The notes below the pieces were generated by a model, which was not told the origin of the DNA, searched no databases, and saw only the letters and a list, made by a program, of their open reading frames with translations. Shown piece after piece: positions 35,809 through 47,209 of a stretch of DNA of 64,000 bases; the first letter of the stretch is position 1; each line of letters opens with the position of its first letter. Both the position numbers and the translations under genes were made by a program. The stretch comes from Entomospira culicis. GTDB taxonomy: Bacteria; Spirochaetota; Spirochaetia; WRBN01. The stretch covers positions 1,364,211 to 1,428,210 of the forward strand of contig NZ_CP118181.1 of assembly GCF_028748145.1 (NCBI RefSeq), written 5' to 3'.

Positions 35809-36906
35809 TTATGTGCCGATAGAGATCGTGCTGATAAGACCAAGGACAAATCCAACCCCTAAGGCGAATAGCAATGCCACCTTTATTTTTCTATGTAATT
35901 TATAAATGTTCTTTCCACGCAGAGAGTTTTTAATGATGTGAAAATTAGTATTTTGATATCTTTTTTTAAGTGGAGGTATCTCTAACCCAACACGATCGGC
36001 ATAAGGTTTAAACATGGGTACAAATTCATCTCTGGGTCTAGTTGAGCGCCAAGGGCTTAACCCAGATAAATGGAAAATAATAATTTTATCCCTTATTAGA
36101 GATGGATCACGCACCAACTGATTTCGTCGAGCAATCCCAGCATGAAATTTTAGATCATCACATGTTGCACTCTCTGCATCAAATGTAATCCTTTGCTCTT
36201 TATGATGAGCCCCAAAAAGGTATAGGCTATTATAATTTGCAGGTAAATAATAAATACGATTTACCCCATCTTTTATAGCTAAATAATTGATAACATCTTG
36301 GTCTGGACATCCCAATACCTGCGCATCAACCCCTTTTTTTAATACTTGCAAAAAATCTTGCGAAAAATTATTTTGGCGTAAATATGCTAAATTCATGAGC
36401 AACACACCAGCATTAATATAATTATAATTCAGCACAAGATCCACAACCTTATGATTACTTTCCACACACGCTAAATTTAAGATTTGCTTATTATGATCAA
36501 ATATATCTCGGCATCCCGCGTAGTAATATCCATCTAAATCGATATTCATCAGATGCGCTAAATCTTCTATTACTAACGTATCAGCGTCCAAGTAAAGCAA
36601 AACATCTATATCAGGCAATAGTCTTGGTAGAAATCCTCTAAAATCAGTTTCTTTAGGCCACTGTCCAAGCAACGGAATCTGTTTATATTCAGCATCCGTA
36701 ATATCTAAGAACGTTACCTTCGCCTCTGTTTTAAGCTCGCCTACTAAATTCGTAATAAGCTTGCGATTTTCTTCTTTTAATTGATAGTTTAAAATATATA
36801 AGTCATAAATTGTCTCTTTCTTTGCATGTTCATACAAAGCTACCAGTTGCGCCATTAACGGCTTGGTGTAACCATCATTAATGGCATAGGCGATGGGCAT
36901 TCGCAT
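35809..36906 (-). CDS. GT8-family glycosyltransferase, type A, copy 1
   Basis: A 365-residue glycosyltransferase of family 8 (LgtC/WaaJ-like), which transfers a hexose from a UDP-sugar with retention. The start MRMPIAYAINDGYTKPLMAQLVALYEHA is the nucleotide-binding end; the metal-binding D-x-D is in VLLYLDADTLVI; NAGVLLMNLAYLR and CPDQDVINYLA are family segments. The last 25 residues form a hydrophobic helix after a basic stretch, so it is probably anchored in the membrane by its C-terminus. It is the last gene of a four-gene GT8 operon and is AT-richer than the two middle genes. The acceptor is unknown, probably a surface glycolipid. Confidence 0.9.
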   Translation of the reverse strand: MRMPIAYAINDGYTKPLMAQLVALYEHAKKETIYDLYILNYQLKEENRKLITNLVGELKTEAKVTFLDITDAEYKQIPLLGQWPKETDFRGFLPRLLPDIDVLLYLDADTLVIEDLAHLMNIDLDGYYYAGCRDIFDHNKQILNLACVESNHKVVDLVLNYNYINAGVLLMNLAYLRQNNFSQDFLQVLKKGVDAQVLGCPDQDVINYLAIKDGVNRIYYLPANYNSLYLFGAHHKEQRITFDAESATCDDLKFHAGIARRNQLVRDPSLIRDKIIIFHLSGLSPWRSTRPRDEFVPMFKPYADRVGLEIPPLKKRYQNTNFHIIKNSLRGKNIYKLHRKIKVALLFALGVGFVLGLISTISIGT

Positions 36907-36949
36907 CTATTTCTTCTCCTTTTTCCTGCTTATTATACATGGTTTATCT

Positions 36950-38050
36950 CTAAAAGACAAGCCAGATCGTCATTATCATTAGAACTAATCCTACCATAAG
37001 CATATTAAGCGCCAAGAGTGCCATACCCTTACGCCCCCAAGCATCGCGCGTGGTTTTGCGATAAAAGAAACGACGCTTAGCCCATGTTATCAGGTTGATA
37101 AGCCACTTGTTCGGGAGCTTCCAACCAATCTCCTTGGCATACGCGCGATAGAGCGCTTCATAGGGGACAAGCCCACGCCTTTTACTCCAAGGGGCGCTAT
37201 CGGCATAGTGAATAATCGCTGGTTGATAATCCTCCCACGTTTGCGATGCATGCTTGCCAGCCAAGCTATCAATGTAACCTAGCCAGTGCGCATACGCTTC
37301 TTGTGAGGCGAATTTTGGCATATCCTTATAATAATAGTAACCCACGATATGATTATAGCGATCGGGTAAGTGGCGCACGCCCTTGCTAGATTGATAGGCT
37401 AGGTAGTATAAGATATCTTGATCGGGCATCAGGAAGAAGTCGTAACGACTATTCTCAAACCAGTGAGCGGGTAATCGTGCTAAAAGATGCAACGCACGTG
37501 GGGTGATATCTTTTTCTCGCATCAACGCAACATTGAGCACCAAAACTCCCGCGTTAATATAGGGCGAACGTTGAGGCACAAATGTAAGCTCTTGCGCTTC
37601 GGCCTGCGCCATAAAGCTCGCGATAGTATAATTACGATAGCCAGCCCGCTCCTCCATGGCAGCTGCCAACCAACAGTCATCCAGCTGAGTGCGAAAGAGA
37701 TCGGCCAAATCGGCTAGCACCAGCACATCGGTATCCAAGTAGATGACCTTATCTCCCTTAGGGATAAGTTCTGGTAGTAACAAGCGAAAATTGGTCTCCT
37801 TACCCCAGCGACCCACCAATGGAATTTTTGTATATTGCTCATCAGATAGCCTCACAAACTCCAGTGCGCCTCGCGTATGGAGTTTCTCTTGCTCGGCGCA
37901 AATCAGCTCTTGACTATCAATCGTTACATCGTAATGCAGGACATACACCTGATATTGCGTCGCCTCTTTCGCATGACGATAAAGCGAAAGCAACGCCACC
38001 CGCAACTGCCGCGTATACGCCTGATTAATTGCAAAGATCACAGGAATCAT
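36950..38050 (-). CDS. GT8-family glycosyltransferase, type B, copy 1
   Basis: A 366-residue family 8 enzyme. It starts MIPVIFAINQAYTRQLRVALLSLYRHA, has VIYLDTDVLVL as metal-binding site, SPYINAGVLVLNVALMR and MPDQDILYYLA. The end KGMALLALNMLMVGLVLMIM is a membrane helix. In its N-terminus (V-I-F-A-I-N-x-A-Y) and central region it is closer to the gene at 39153 than to its direct neighbours. The ATG at 38050 follows TAGGAGGAGCTACA; the six-codon longer frame is unlikely. It sits 11 bp after the preceding GT8 gene. Confidence 0.9.
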   Translation of the reverse strand: MIPVIFAINQAYTRQLRVALLSLYRHAKEATQYQVYVLHYDVTIDSQELICAEQEKLHTRGALEFVRLSDEQYTKIPLVGRWGKETNFRLLLPELIPKGDKVIYLDTDVLVLADLADLFRTQLDDCWLAAAMEERAGYRNYTIASFMAQAEAQELTFVPQRSPYINAGVLVLNVALMREKDITPRALHLLARLPAHWFENSRYDFFLMPDQDILYYLAYQSSKGVRHLPDRYNHIVGYYYYKDMPKFASQEAYAHWLGYIDSLAGKHASQTWEDYQPAIIHYADSAPWSKRRGLVPYEALYRAYAKEIGWKLPNKWLINLITWAKRRFFYRKTTRDAWGRKGMALLALNMLMVGLVLMIMTIWLVF

Positions 38051-38061
38051 TGTAGCTCCTC

Positions 38062-39138
38062 CTACCAAAGTAAAGATATCAGATAGCTCAACCCTAATAC
38101 CGATAATATATTAAATAAAAATAAGAGATAAATCCACTTGTGATACGGTTTAAGTTTTTTCCACACCCGTGATGGCGTGAGAGCAGGGCGCTTACGCGGT
38201 GCTAGCACCAAGCCAACGCGATCGGCATAAGGTTTAAAGAGTGGTACAAATCGATCAGTAAAGCGATAGTGCGCCCAAGGCTTATTACTAACAAAATGAA
38301 GGATCATCATGCGATCTATCTCCAGTAAAGTGTTCGTACGATCGACATAACTATCGCGCTGATTACGCTGGATTTCGGAGAAGAGGCGATGATGAAACCC
38401 ATGACGCGCCATATCCACCTGCCTATCCGCTAAAGAGTCCGTACCCATCGTATAAGAGGTATTATAGGTTGTCGGTAGATAAAAGATACGGTTGACCCCG
38501 TCTTTAATCGCCAAATAATTGAGCACGTCCTGATCGGGTAAGGCGTTCATCTTCTTCTCTTTAATAATATTGAGTAAAGAGATAAAGTGCGCTTGCAACT
38601 GATGCGCTCGCCAATAAGCAAGATTCATCAAGAGCACACCAGCGTTAATGTAGCCAAAAGTACGCACAATCGGCTCAATAGCAAAGTTATTCTCCTGTAC
38701 CCCAAGCTCAATGACATTACGATTGGTAGCAAAGTAATCGGCTGTGGCAGCAAAGAGATAGCCTTCTAAGTCAAGGTGCATTAAGTGCGAAAGATCCCCT
38801 AGTACGAAGGTGTCGGCATCTAAGTAGAGAATTTTCTCGATATGCGGAAGAAATTCGGGGAGTAAGCCTCGATAATTGGTCTCTCTACCCCAAGGGGCGA
38901 TATCAGGAATCGCTTGTTGCTGGGCGAAGCTGACATCCAAAAAAGTTACCTGCGCCTGCGCATTAAGTTCTGCTACCAAGCCAACGATTGCCTCACGGTG
39001 CGATTTGGTAAGCTTGCCATTCAAAATGTAGAGATCGTAAATCGTCTCTGGATTCGCATGTTCATACAGGGCAATCAACTGCGCTAACAATATCTTGGCA
39101 TAACCATCATCTATAGCATAAGCAATCGGCACTCGCAT
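38062..39138 (-). CDS. GT8-family glycosyltransferase, type A, copy 2
   Basis: A 358-residue family 8 enzyme with start MRVPIAYAIDDGYAKILLAQLIALYEHANPETIYDLYILNG, nearly the same as that of the gene at 35809. It has ILYLDADTFVLGDL, GYINAGVLLMNLAYWR and LPDQDVLNYLAIKDGVNRIFYLP, also shared with that gene. The C-terminus again ends in a basic stretch and a membrane helix (WIYLLFLFNILSVLGLSYLI). The gene starts 14 bp after the first GT8 gene of the operon. Confidence 0.9.
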   Translation of the reverse strand: MRVPIAYAIDDGYAKILLAQLIALYEHANPETIYDLYILNGKLTKSHREAIVGLVAELNAQAQVTFLDVSFAQQQAIPDIAPWGRETNYRGLLPEFLPHIEKILYLDADTFVLGDLSHLMHLDLEGYLFAATADYFATNRNVIELGVQENNFAIEPIVRTFGYINAGVLLMNLAYWRAHQLQAHFISLLNIIKEKKMNALPDQDVLNYLAIKDGVNRIFYLPTTYNTSYTMGTDSLADRQVDMARHGFHHRLFSEIQRNQRDSYVDRTNTLLEIDRMMILHFVSNKPWAHYRFTDRFVPLFKPYADRVGLVLAPRKRPALTPSRVWKKLKPYHKWIYLLFLFNILSVLGLSYLISLLW

Positions 39139-39152
39139 CTTGTTCTCCTCGG

Positions 39153-40202
39153 TTACACACGCTTAAAAACACGGCGCATTTGCTCTTTAAAATCGGGCAA
39201 TAGCAAACGATGCTTAATATAATTCCTCACTTTTGCCAAAAAATAAAAATAACTATACTTCGTACTATTCCAACCAATTTTTTTCGCATACACATGATAA
39301 CGATCGGCATAACGCCCTTTCATGTGTAACACTTTCCACGGATGCATCGCAGCAAAATGAATCATGACTGGTGATGACGGCAAGGCTACATCTTTAGGTA
39401 CGCGTCGATTTAAAAACGCCAAATACGCCTCGTACTCCGCACTGGCCTCATTCTCTATCTGCGATTTAGCCAGCACAAACAACAGATAGTTGTAGGCAAA
39501 AGGCACATAAGTAATGCCATCGGTATAGGCGAATGCCAGATAAAAGAGAATATCTTGATCAGGCATAATCAGAGGATCAATATGAGGCGGACGAAAATGC
39601 TCCAACCAGAAGCCACTTTTCGGCAACAAAGAGAGCAAACGTAATGCCTTCTCCTCCAAATCGATAGCACGTAATTTTTTCAAATTCAGGAATAAAATTC
39701 CTGCATTAATATATTCCCAATCTGCTTGATAACTCATATGTTGCTTGTCTAGCTTTGCCAACTGCGTAAAAACATAGTATCGACGAAAAGCCAAAATATC
39801 TTCTATCACACTACCAAACGCAGTTTCTTTTAAGTCTAGTGCATAATACTCCGTCAGGTCAGCCAAGACCAAAACGTCGGCATCCAAGTAGATAATTTTA
39901 TCCAGATGCGGTAAAAGATTTGGTAAAAAAAGACGATAATTCGTCTCCTTACCCCACTTGCCCACAAACGGAATGCTCTGCCACTGTGCCTCGCTCATCC
40001 CTAAAAAGGTCAATCTACCGCGAAAATTCTCTTTTTTATAGAATATTTCTAGTGCTTCTTGCGTCTCTAGCGATAATTTATAATGTAAAATATAGACATC
40101 ATAACGTGTCTCTTCTTTTGCATTATCATACAGGGAGTAGATAAGTACTTTCGCTTGTTGAAGATAAGCATCATTGATCGCTAAAACCACAGGTATCTGC
40201 AT
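39153..40202 (-). CDS. GT8-family glycosyltransferase, type B, copy 2
   Basis: A 349-residue family 8 enzyme and the first gene of the operon. It starts MQIPVVLAINDAYLQQAKVLIYSLYDNA; the metal-binding site is IIYLDADVLVLADL and the later segments EYINAGILFLNLKKLR and MPDQDILFYLA are conserved. Unlike the other three it has no C-terminal membrane helix, ending in a basic segment (FKEQMRRVFKRV) that could still bind membrane. The ATG at 40202 (MQIPVV) is preferred to the one eight codons upstream. It is AT-richer than the two middle copies. Confidence 0.9.
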   Translation of the reverse strand: MQIPVVLAINDAYLQQAKVLIYSLYDNAKEETRYDVYILHYKLSLETQEALEIFYKKENFRGRLTFLGMSEAQWQSIPFVGKWGKETNYRLFLPNLLPHLDKIIYLDADVLVLADLTEYYALDLKETAFGSVIEDILAFRRYYVFTQLAKLDKQHMSYQADWEYINAGILFLNLKKLRAIDLEEKALRLLSLLPKSGFWLEHFRPPHIDPLIMPDQDILFYLAFAYTDGITYVPFAYNYLLFVLAKSQIENEASAEYEAYLAFLNRRVPKDVALPSSPVMIHFAAMHPWKVLHMKGRYADRYHVYAKKIGWNSTKYSYFYFLAKVRNYIKHRLLLPDFKEQMRRVFKRV

Positions 40203-40263
40203 GCAATTTCCCCCATATAGAGACAATTCTTCTTTCTATATTGCGTCAAACTAGAGCAAAACA

Positions 40264-40292
40264 AGTATAGCATATAACAGGATTTGCATCAA
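40264..40292 (-). promoter_or_regulatory. Promoter of the GT8 operon
   Basis: On the minus strand TTGATG (40292-40287), 17 bp, TATACT (40269-40264), about 60 bp before the first GT8 start. Confidence 0.65.
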
Positions 40293-40388
40293 GCTTAGCA
40301 GGGAAAGAAGATGGAAAGAGAGTAAACTTAGATTATGCATAATTTATCTTCTGTCTAATTTTATAGCGCACAATAGAAATAAGATACA

Positions 40389-40412
40389 TAAAAAAAGAAG
40401 CTCATGGCTTCT
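40389..40412 (-). terminator. Terminator of the 23S-5S unit
   Basis: Read leftward, AGAAGC-CATGA-GCTTCT followed by seven T, about 50 nt after 5S. A first T run (seven T) follows the 5S 3' end directly. Confidence 0.85.
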
Positions 40413-40460
40413 ATTCTTCGTGGTATGTCTTGATTTATTTGTCCTTGAGAAATAAAAAAA

Positions 40461-40571
40461 CCTAGCGATAACCTACTCTCCCACATTACTGCAGTACCAT
40501 CGGCAAAAGAGGACTTCACTTCCGTGTTCGGGATGGGAACGGGTATTTCCCCTCTTTTCATCATCGCTAGG
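40461..40571 (-). rRNA. rrf: 5S ribosomal RNA
   Basis: A 111-nt gene read leftward. Terminal stem CCTAGCGAT / ATCGCTAGG is perfect. The conserved core CCCATCCCGAACACGGAAGT and the late GGGAGAGTAGGTTATCGC are present. It lies about 66 nt after the 3' end of 23S and is co-transcribed with it. Confidence 0.96.
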
Positions 40572-40637
40572 ATATTTATTACTATTCTTTATATAGTTCT
40601 AAATTATCTCCTATCACCAAGAGATAAAGAGTAATAT

Positions 40638-43612
<2,975 letters not shown>

Positions 43613-43763
43613 ATATTAATCTTTATCCCTTCGCTCTATATAAAACTATCAAGCCTCTTCTAGTGCCTTACGCTACGCCTTAGCCACCACTTAATAATCT
43701 CGTCTGTAATTTAAAACCATTAGCCGATTTAAAACTCAATCTCGTTTCGCTTCAACCTCCTAT

Positions 43764-43792
43764 ACTATAACTCATTGCCCAACTTTTGTCAA
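43764..43792 (-). promoter_or_regulatory. rRNA promoter in front of 23S-5S
   Basis: On the minus strand TTGACA (43792-43787), 17 bp, TATAGT (43769-43764). A leader of about 145 nt then leads into 23S. This strong promoter shows that 23S-5S is transcribed apart from 16S. The remaining intergenic bases to 43,916 are AT-rich and hold no gene. Confidence 0.82.
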
Positions 43793-43916
43793 CACCTTTT
43801 TCCCACAAATTACAAAAAAAGTTGTAAACCTGCCCAAAAACACAAGCTATATCCATACTAAACAACAACTTATCTATCCAAAAAAATTATCAAAAAATAC
43901 CTTTAAGCCCTGTCCT

Positions 43917-43946
43917 TTGACACACATCTCCACAAAAGAGTATAAT
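43917..43946 (+). promoter_or_regulatory. Promoter of the exported protein at 43976
   Basis: TTGACA (43917-43922), 18 bp, TATAAT (43941-43946), both boxes perfect. It is divergent from the rRNA promoter. An AAAAAAGGAG ribosome-binding site follows. Confidence 0.85.
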
Positions 43947-43975
43947 AATACGAAAACCCCAAAAAAGGAGTTAGA

Positions 43976-45109
43976 ATGAAACGTTCTACCATGCTAAAAC
44001 TTGCGCCACTTCTCTTAATCGGTGCTTTGGCAAGCATCGGAATGCTCTTTTTTAATGCAAAAAGCCCGCAAACCACTGGCTACCTACTTAGCATCAGCAG
44101 TCTCAAAGAGATTCATACCATCAACTTAACCACTAATCAAAGAGAATCTCGCAATATTCTCAATGCTTGGCACCCTTATCGAGCTGAATGGGATATACTA
44201 AACTACACTATTGACGAGCAAGAAGGGCGCTACTTGTTTAGCTTTGAACAACACAGTAGGTATGTAAATGGCAAATTTATCGATCCGCCACACGGTCTTC
44301 ATGCCATTCGCTACGATCTCTATACAGGAGAGAAAGAGATTCTAGAACTCGATAGCTTTCTCCATGAAGCTATCAACAATTCAGCCTATATTTATGCGCT
44401 AAATAAAAACGATCTGCTCTTACACCACACGCACAATCCGCACAAAAATTCTAGTGAGGAGTATTTCTACGAAGGATATATTATCTTGGAACTTTTTTCC
44501 ATCGAAGAGAACAAAGTTCTCCAATCGCACACCATTGCCTATACCGACTTCCCCGACTTATTTGCTCCCTCAAAGGAGAAAACTTTATCCATTAAATACT
44601 ACAATCCCCAAGAAAAATTTTTATTATTCACACAATATGGCAAACTCTATCGACTCGATTTAACCACAATGCAAACCAGCCAGATCGACGGCATAGAAAC
44701 TCAATTCACGACTCACCATCCCTTCGGTTATACCCGTAGTTCTAGCTCTTGGACAAAGGAGTATCTCTTAGTGACGCATCATAACAAGTATGCCATCTAC
44801 CATCTAGCCAGCCAGCAGATAGCCACCTACCTACCCGAGAGTCTACCCCATGGCGACTATTACCTTATTGATAGCGACAAGATTTTAGTACACACCAGCC
44901 GAAGAACGCTCTGGGATAAGTTAATAAATCAAATCTTCCATCCTGCATTTTACGGCACAAGCTCTACACAAAAATATCAGATCTACCAAATTCAAGAAGA
45001 GACCGCAACCCTCCTCTGGCAACAGCAGAAGGCTACTTATGTCGGTTGGAGTAAATTCTACTACCCTCCACAACTAATACTGCCATCAGAGGCGCGAAAG
45101 AAGCGCTAA
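43976..45109 (+). CDS. Exported protein of unknown function, family member 1
   Basis: A 377-residue protein with one N-terminal signal or anchor helix (LAPLLLIGALASIGMLFF) and no lipobox cysteine. The rest is made of short beta-like stretches such as GYLLSISSLKEIHTINL, GRYLFSFE, HAIRYDLYTGEKEIL, GKLYRLDLTTMQTSQI and KYAIYHLAS. The recurrent 'RYDL.TGE' and 'YRLDL.TMQT' phrases suggest a beta-propeller-like fold, but I recognise no known family. Two related genes lie at 45734 and 49818. The ATG follows AAAAAAGGAG. It has its own consensus promoter. Confidence 0.8.
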   Translation: MKRSTMLKLAPLLLIGALASIGMLFFNAKSPQTTGYLLSISSLKEIHTINLTTNQRESRNILNAWHPYRAEWDILNYTIDEQEGRYLFSFEQHSRYVNGKFIDPPHGLHAIRYDLYTGEKEILELDSFLHEAINNSAYIYALNKNDLLLHHTHNPHKNSSEEYFYEGYIILELFSIEENKVLQSHTIAYTDFPDLFAPSKEKTLSIKYYNPQEKFLLFTQYGKLYRLDLTTMQTSQIDGIETQFTTHHPFGYTRSSSSWTKEYLLVTHHNKYAIYHLASQQIATYLPESLPHGDYYLIDSDKILVHTSRRTLWDKLINQIFHPAFYGTSSTQKYQIYQIQEETATLLWQQQKATYVGWSKFYYPPQLILPSEARKKR

Positions 45110-45134
45110 AAATCCAACACCTGCTAAAGGGGGC

Positions 45135-45163
45135 TTGACAAAATAATATCCGGCTCCTATACT
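45135..45163 (+). promoter_or_regulatory. Promoter of the cupin gene
   Basis: TTGACA (45135-45140), 17 bp, TATACT (45158-45163), 49 bp before the start codon. Confidence 0.82.
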
Positions 45164-45211
45164 AACGGCACATAAAATGGATAACATGAAACCACCCAAG
45201 GAGCGATTATC

Positions 45212-45649
45212 ATGAAGAAGAGCGAAATTACCGATATACAGACCCTTCCCAAGCAAACCACCACCCGCGATGGCAGTACCTACCACGTACAGGCCACCAG
45301 CAGTGAGGGCTTACTACAGAAGTGCCATGCGAATATTGTTGAGGTAGAACCCGGTAGTACCGCATACGGCTACCACTACCACGAGGCGAATGAGGAAATT
45401 TTCTATATTATTAAAGGAGAGGGCATTATCGAGACCGTCGATGGCGAGATTTCGGTAAAAGCTGGCAATATCATCTCCTTTCCTACCGGTGCTGGGGGTG
45501 CGCACGTCATCAAAAACCCTTCTACTGACCAAACGCTTACCTACTTAGACTTTAGTACCCACAGCGATGTGGAGGTGGCGCATCTGCCCAAAATCAATAA
45601 GATCATGGTGATTAGCAAAGAGGTTTTTGGCGTCTTTGACAAGCCCTAA
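45212..45649 (+). CDS. Cupin-domain protein
   Basis: A 145-residue protein with a single cupin barrel. Motif 1 is G-(X)5-H-X-H-(X)4-E as GYHYHEANEEIFYIIKGEG with both histidines and the glutamate for metal binding; motif 2 includes GNIISFPTGAGGAHVIKN with the last histidine. Such small cupins are often sugar isomerases, dioxygenases or metal-binding regulators; the reaction here is unknown. The ATG follows AAGGAGCGATTATC. No partner gene in the neighbourhood explains its substrate. Confidence 0.9.
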   Translation: MKKSEITDIQTLPKQTTTRDGSTYHVQATSSEGLLQKCHANIVEVEPGSTAYGYHYHEANEEIFYIIKGEGIIETVDGEISVKAGNIISFPTGAGGAHVIKNPSTDQTLTYLDFSTHSDVEVAHLPKINKIMVISKEVFGVFDKP

Positions 45650-45733
45650 ACTATTTTATTATTGGTAAAAAAGAACAAGGGGGCAAGCGATTGTACCCTT
45701 GTTTCTTCTATCGATTTTTGCTATCATATAGAT

Positions 45734-46807
45734 ATGAAGCGAATCTTTCTCCTGATGACTCTATTGGCATCGTGCGCCAAGCCACAACCCGATAGCAATC
45801 GCATAACCGATGGCTACTTTGTCAACCTTACCGATCCCTATCGCATGATGACCATCAATACACGTTCTAAAGAGTTAACCTATCGCGATATTGCTAAGCC
45901 GTGGTATCAGGAGCGTCAACGCTACCTTACGCCCCTTTTCATTAGTGATAAGCAAGAGAGTCGCTATCACTTTTTTCGTTTACAGGATTATAAATACGCC
46001 AATAGTATCACAGATAACACCATATACAGTCACCAACCTTTTTACCCGCTAGCTAGAGACTTTATTCGCTGGGACATGTTTACAGGCGAGACCTATGCCT
46101 TTAATCTCGAAGAGCTGATTGGGCAACTAGACCCCAATCGATCCTATCACATATTAAGTGCCCTCGATGCCCAACGCCTTAGCATTATCAGTTCTTTTCC
46201 ACGAGAAGAACCCTGGCATTTTCTCGTTTATAATATCGAAAGCAACACGATTGAAAAAGAGCTATTTACCAATACAAATTTCAACGTATATAGCCACCAC
46301 GTTCTTCATTATGATCCGCTATATCAACGTATTTTTTATTTTTATGGCGAAGCGCGACAACTACACTATTACGATATTCCCAAAGCAGAGAGTGTTGCCT
46401 TGCCTATCTATCTGCTATCATTTAAAAATGGCGGTTATTACAGCGCAACCACGAACATTCGCAATCATCAGTGGCTCTTTACCGAGCGCGACCTTGGCTT
46501 GGTGCGTTTCCACTTTCAAACCCTCGCGCTTAAGCCCATTCCACTATCCATTAAGGTAAAAAAATCAGACGCGTATACGCCTTTTACCCTAGTAATGGTT
46601 AAGCCCGATCAACTCCTGATTGTCGACCAGAGTGGGCCACCAAGATTCTCTTCCTATCGAATGCGCCTCTATCAGGTAGAAAATGACGAGCGCGCCACCC
46701 TACTCTGGCAAAAAGATATCATTGATTGGTGGTTTCTAGGAGGGGATCGTACCAATCCCGCCCTCACATTTTACTATCTACCCCAATTTGCCCCGCCCAA
46801 AGGCTAA
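45734..46807 (+). CDS. Lipoprotein of unknown function, family member 2
   Basis: A 357-residue lipoprotein: MKRIFLLMTLLASCAKPQ has a clear lipobox (LASC). The frame opens at 45662, but only the ATG at 45734 puts the signal peptide at the end. It looks like a distant relative of the genes at 43976 and 49818: GYFVNLTDPYRMMTINTRSKEL matches their first strand pair, FIRWDMFTGETYAFNLEEL matches RYDLYTGEKEILELD, and the end LYQVENDERATLLWQKD matches IYQIQEETATLLWQQQ. A beta-propeller-like fold is guessed. No strong ribosome-binding site is visible. Confidence 0.78.
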   Translation: MKRIFLLMTLLASCAKPQPDSNRITDGYFVNLTDPYRMMTINTRSKELTYRDIAKPWYQERQRYLTPLFISDKQESRYHFFRLQDYKYANSITDNTIYSHQPFYPLARDFIRWDMFTGETYAFNLEELIGQLDPNRSYHILSALDAQRLSIISSFPREEPWHFLVYNIESNTIEKELFTNTNFNVYSHHVLHYDPLYQRIFYFYGEARQLHYYDIPKAESVALPIYLLSFKNGGYYSATTNIRNHQWLFTERDLGLVRFHFQTLALKPIPLSIKVKKSDAYTPFTLVMVKPDQLLIVDQSGPPRFSSYRMRLYQVENDERATLLWQKDIIDWWFLGGDRTNPALTFYYLPQFAPPKG

Positions 46808-46829
46808 ACAAAGAACCACCAAATCACTC

Positions 46830-46859
46830 TTGACTAAAACAAATCAATTATGCTAAAAT
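46830..46859 (+). promoter_or_regulatory. Promoter of the 87-residue orphan gene
   Basis: TTGACT (46830-46835), 18 bp, TAAAAT (46854-46859), 32 bp before the ATG. Confidence 0.7.
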
Positions 46860-46891
46860 ATAGTTACTATTTAAAGCACAAAGAAGTTATT

Positions 46892-47155
46892 ATGTCTGAA
46901 GTAAACGGAAAGGGCGGTAGGTGGCAATGGCCTGATCCTAATAATCGTTCACCTAATGAGCCACAGATTGTTATGAATAGAGAAAAAATATTAGGTCTCT
47001 ATGTTAAAAAGACTGGTATAGAAGCCACAAATGTTACTAGTACCGTTAAAGATGCAATCACAGAAGAGGCTAAATCTCGAGGTTGGGATAATGTAGCGTT
47101 TATGGTTGATCAAACAACCAACATTCCCTTTTGTGTATTGACAAAAAACTTTTAA
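46892..47155 (+). CDS. Small hypothetical protein (87 residues)
   Basis: A soluble 87-residue protein starting MSEVNGKGGRWQWPDPNNRS after AAAGAAGTTATT. The first 25 residues are rich in Gly, Asn, Pro and Trp and look flexible; the rest may form a small alpha/beta domain (NREKILGLYVKKTG..., TSTVKDAITEEAKSRGWDNVAFMVDQTT). I do not recognise the family. It has its own promoter and a hairpin behind it, and its codon use is AT-richer than most neighbours. The frame extends to 46850, but this overlaps the -10 box. Confidence 0.72.
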   Translation: MSEVNGKGGRWQWPDPNNRSPNEPQIVMNREKILGLYVKKTGIEATNVTSTVKDAITEEAKSRGWDNVAFMVDQTTNIPFCVLTKNF

Positions 47156-47163
47156 ACGAATAA

Positions 47164-47193
47164 AGGAGAGAACTAGATTAAGGTCTCTCTCCT
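47164..47193 (+). terminator. Possible terminator after the orphan gene
   Basis: An 8-bp stem AGGAGAGA / TCTCTCCT is followed by a T-rich but interrupted stretch. Moderate support only. Confidence 0.5.
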
Positions 47194-47209
47194 AATGTTA
47201 TATTCTTTC

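Noticed and set aside
43613-43975. Hidden 16S fragment or tRNA upstream of 23S
   Set aside because: No conserved 16S blocks or cloverleaf can be found; the stretch holds the rRNA leader and two divergent promoters.
45662-45733. Longer start of the lipoprotein at 45734
   Set aside because: It would put 24 charged residues before the signal peptide and lacks start signals.
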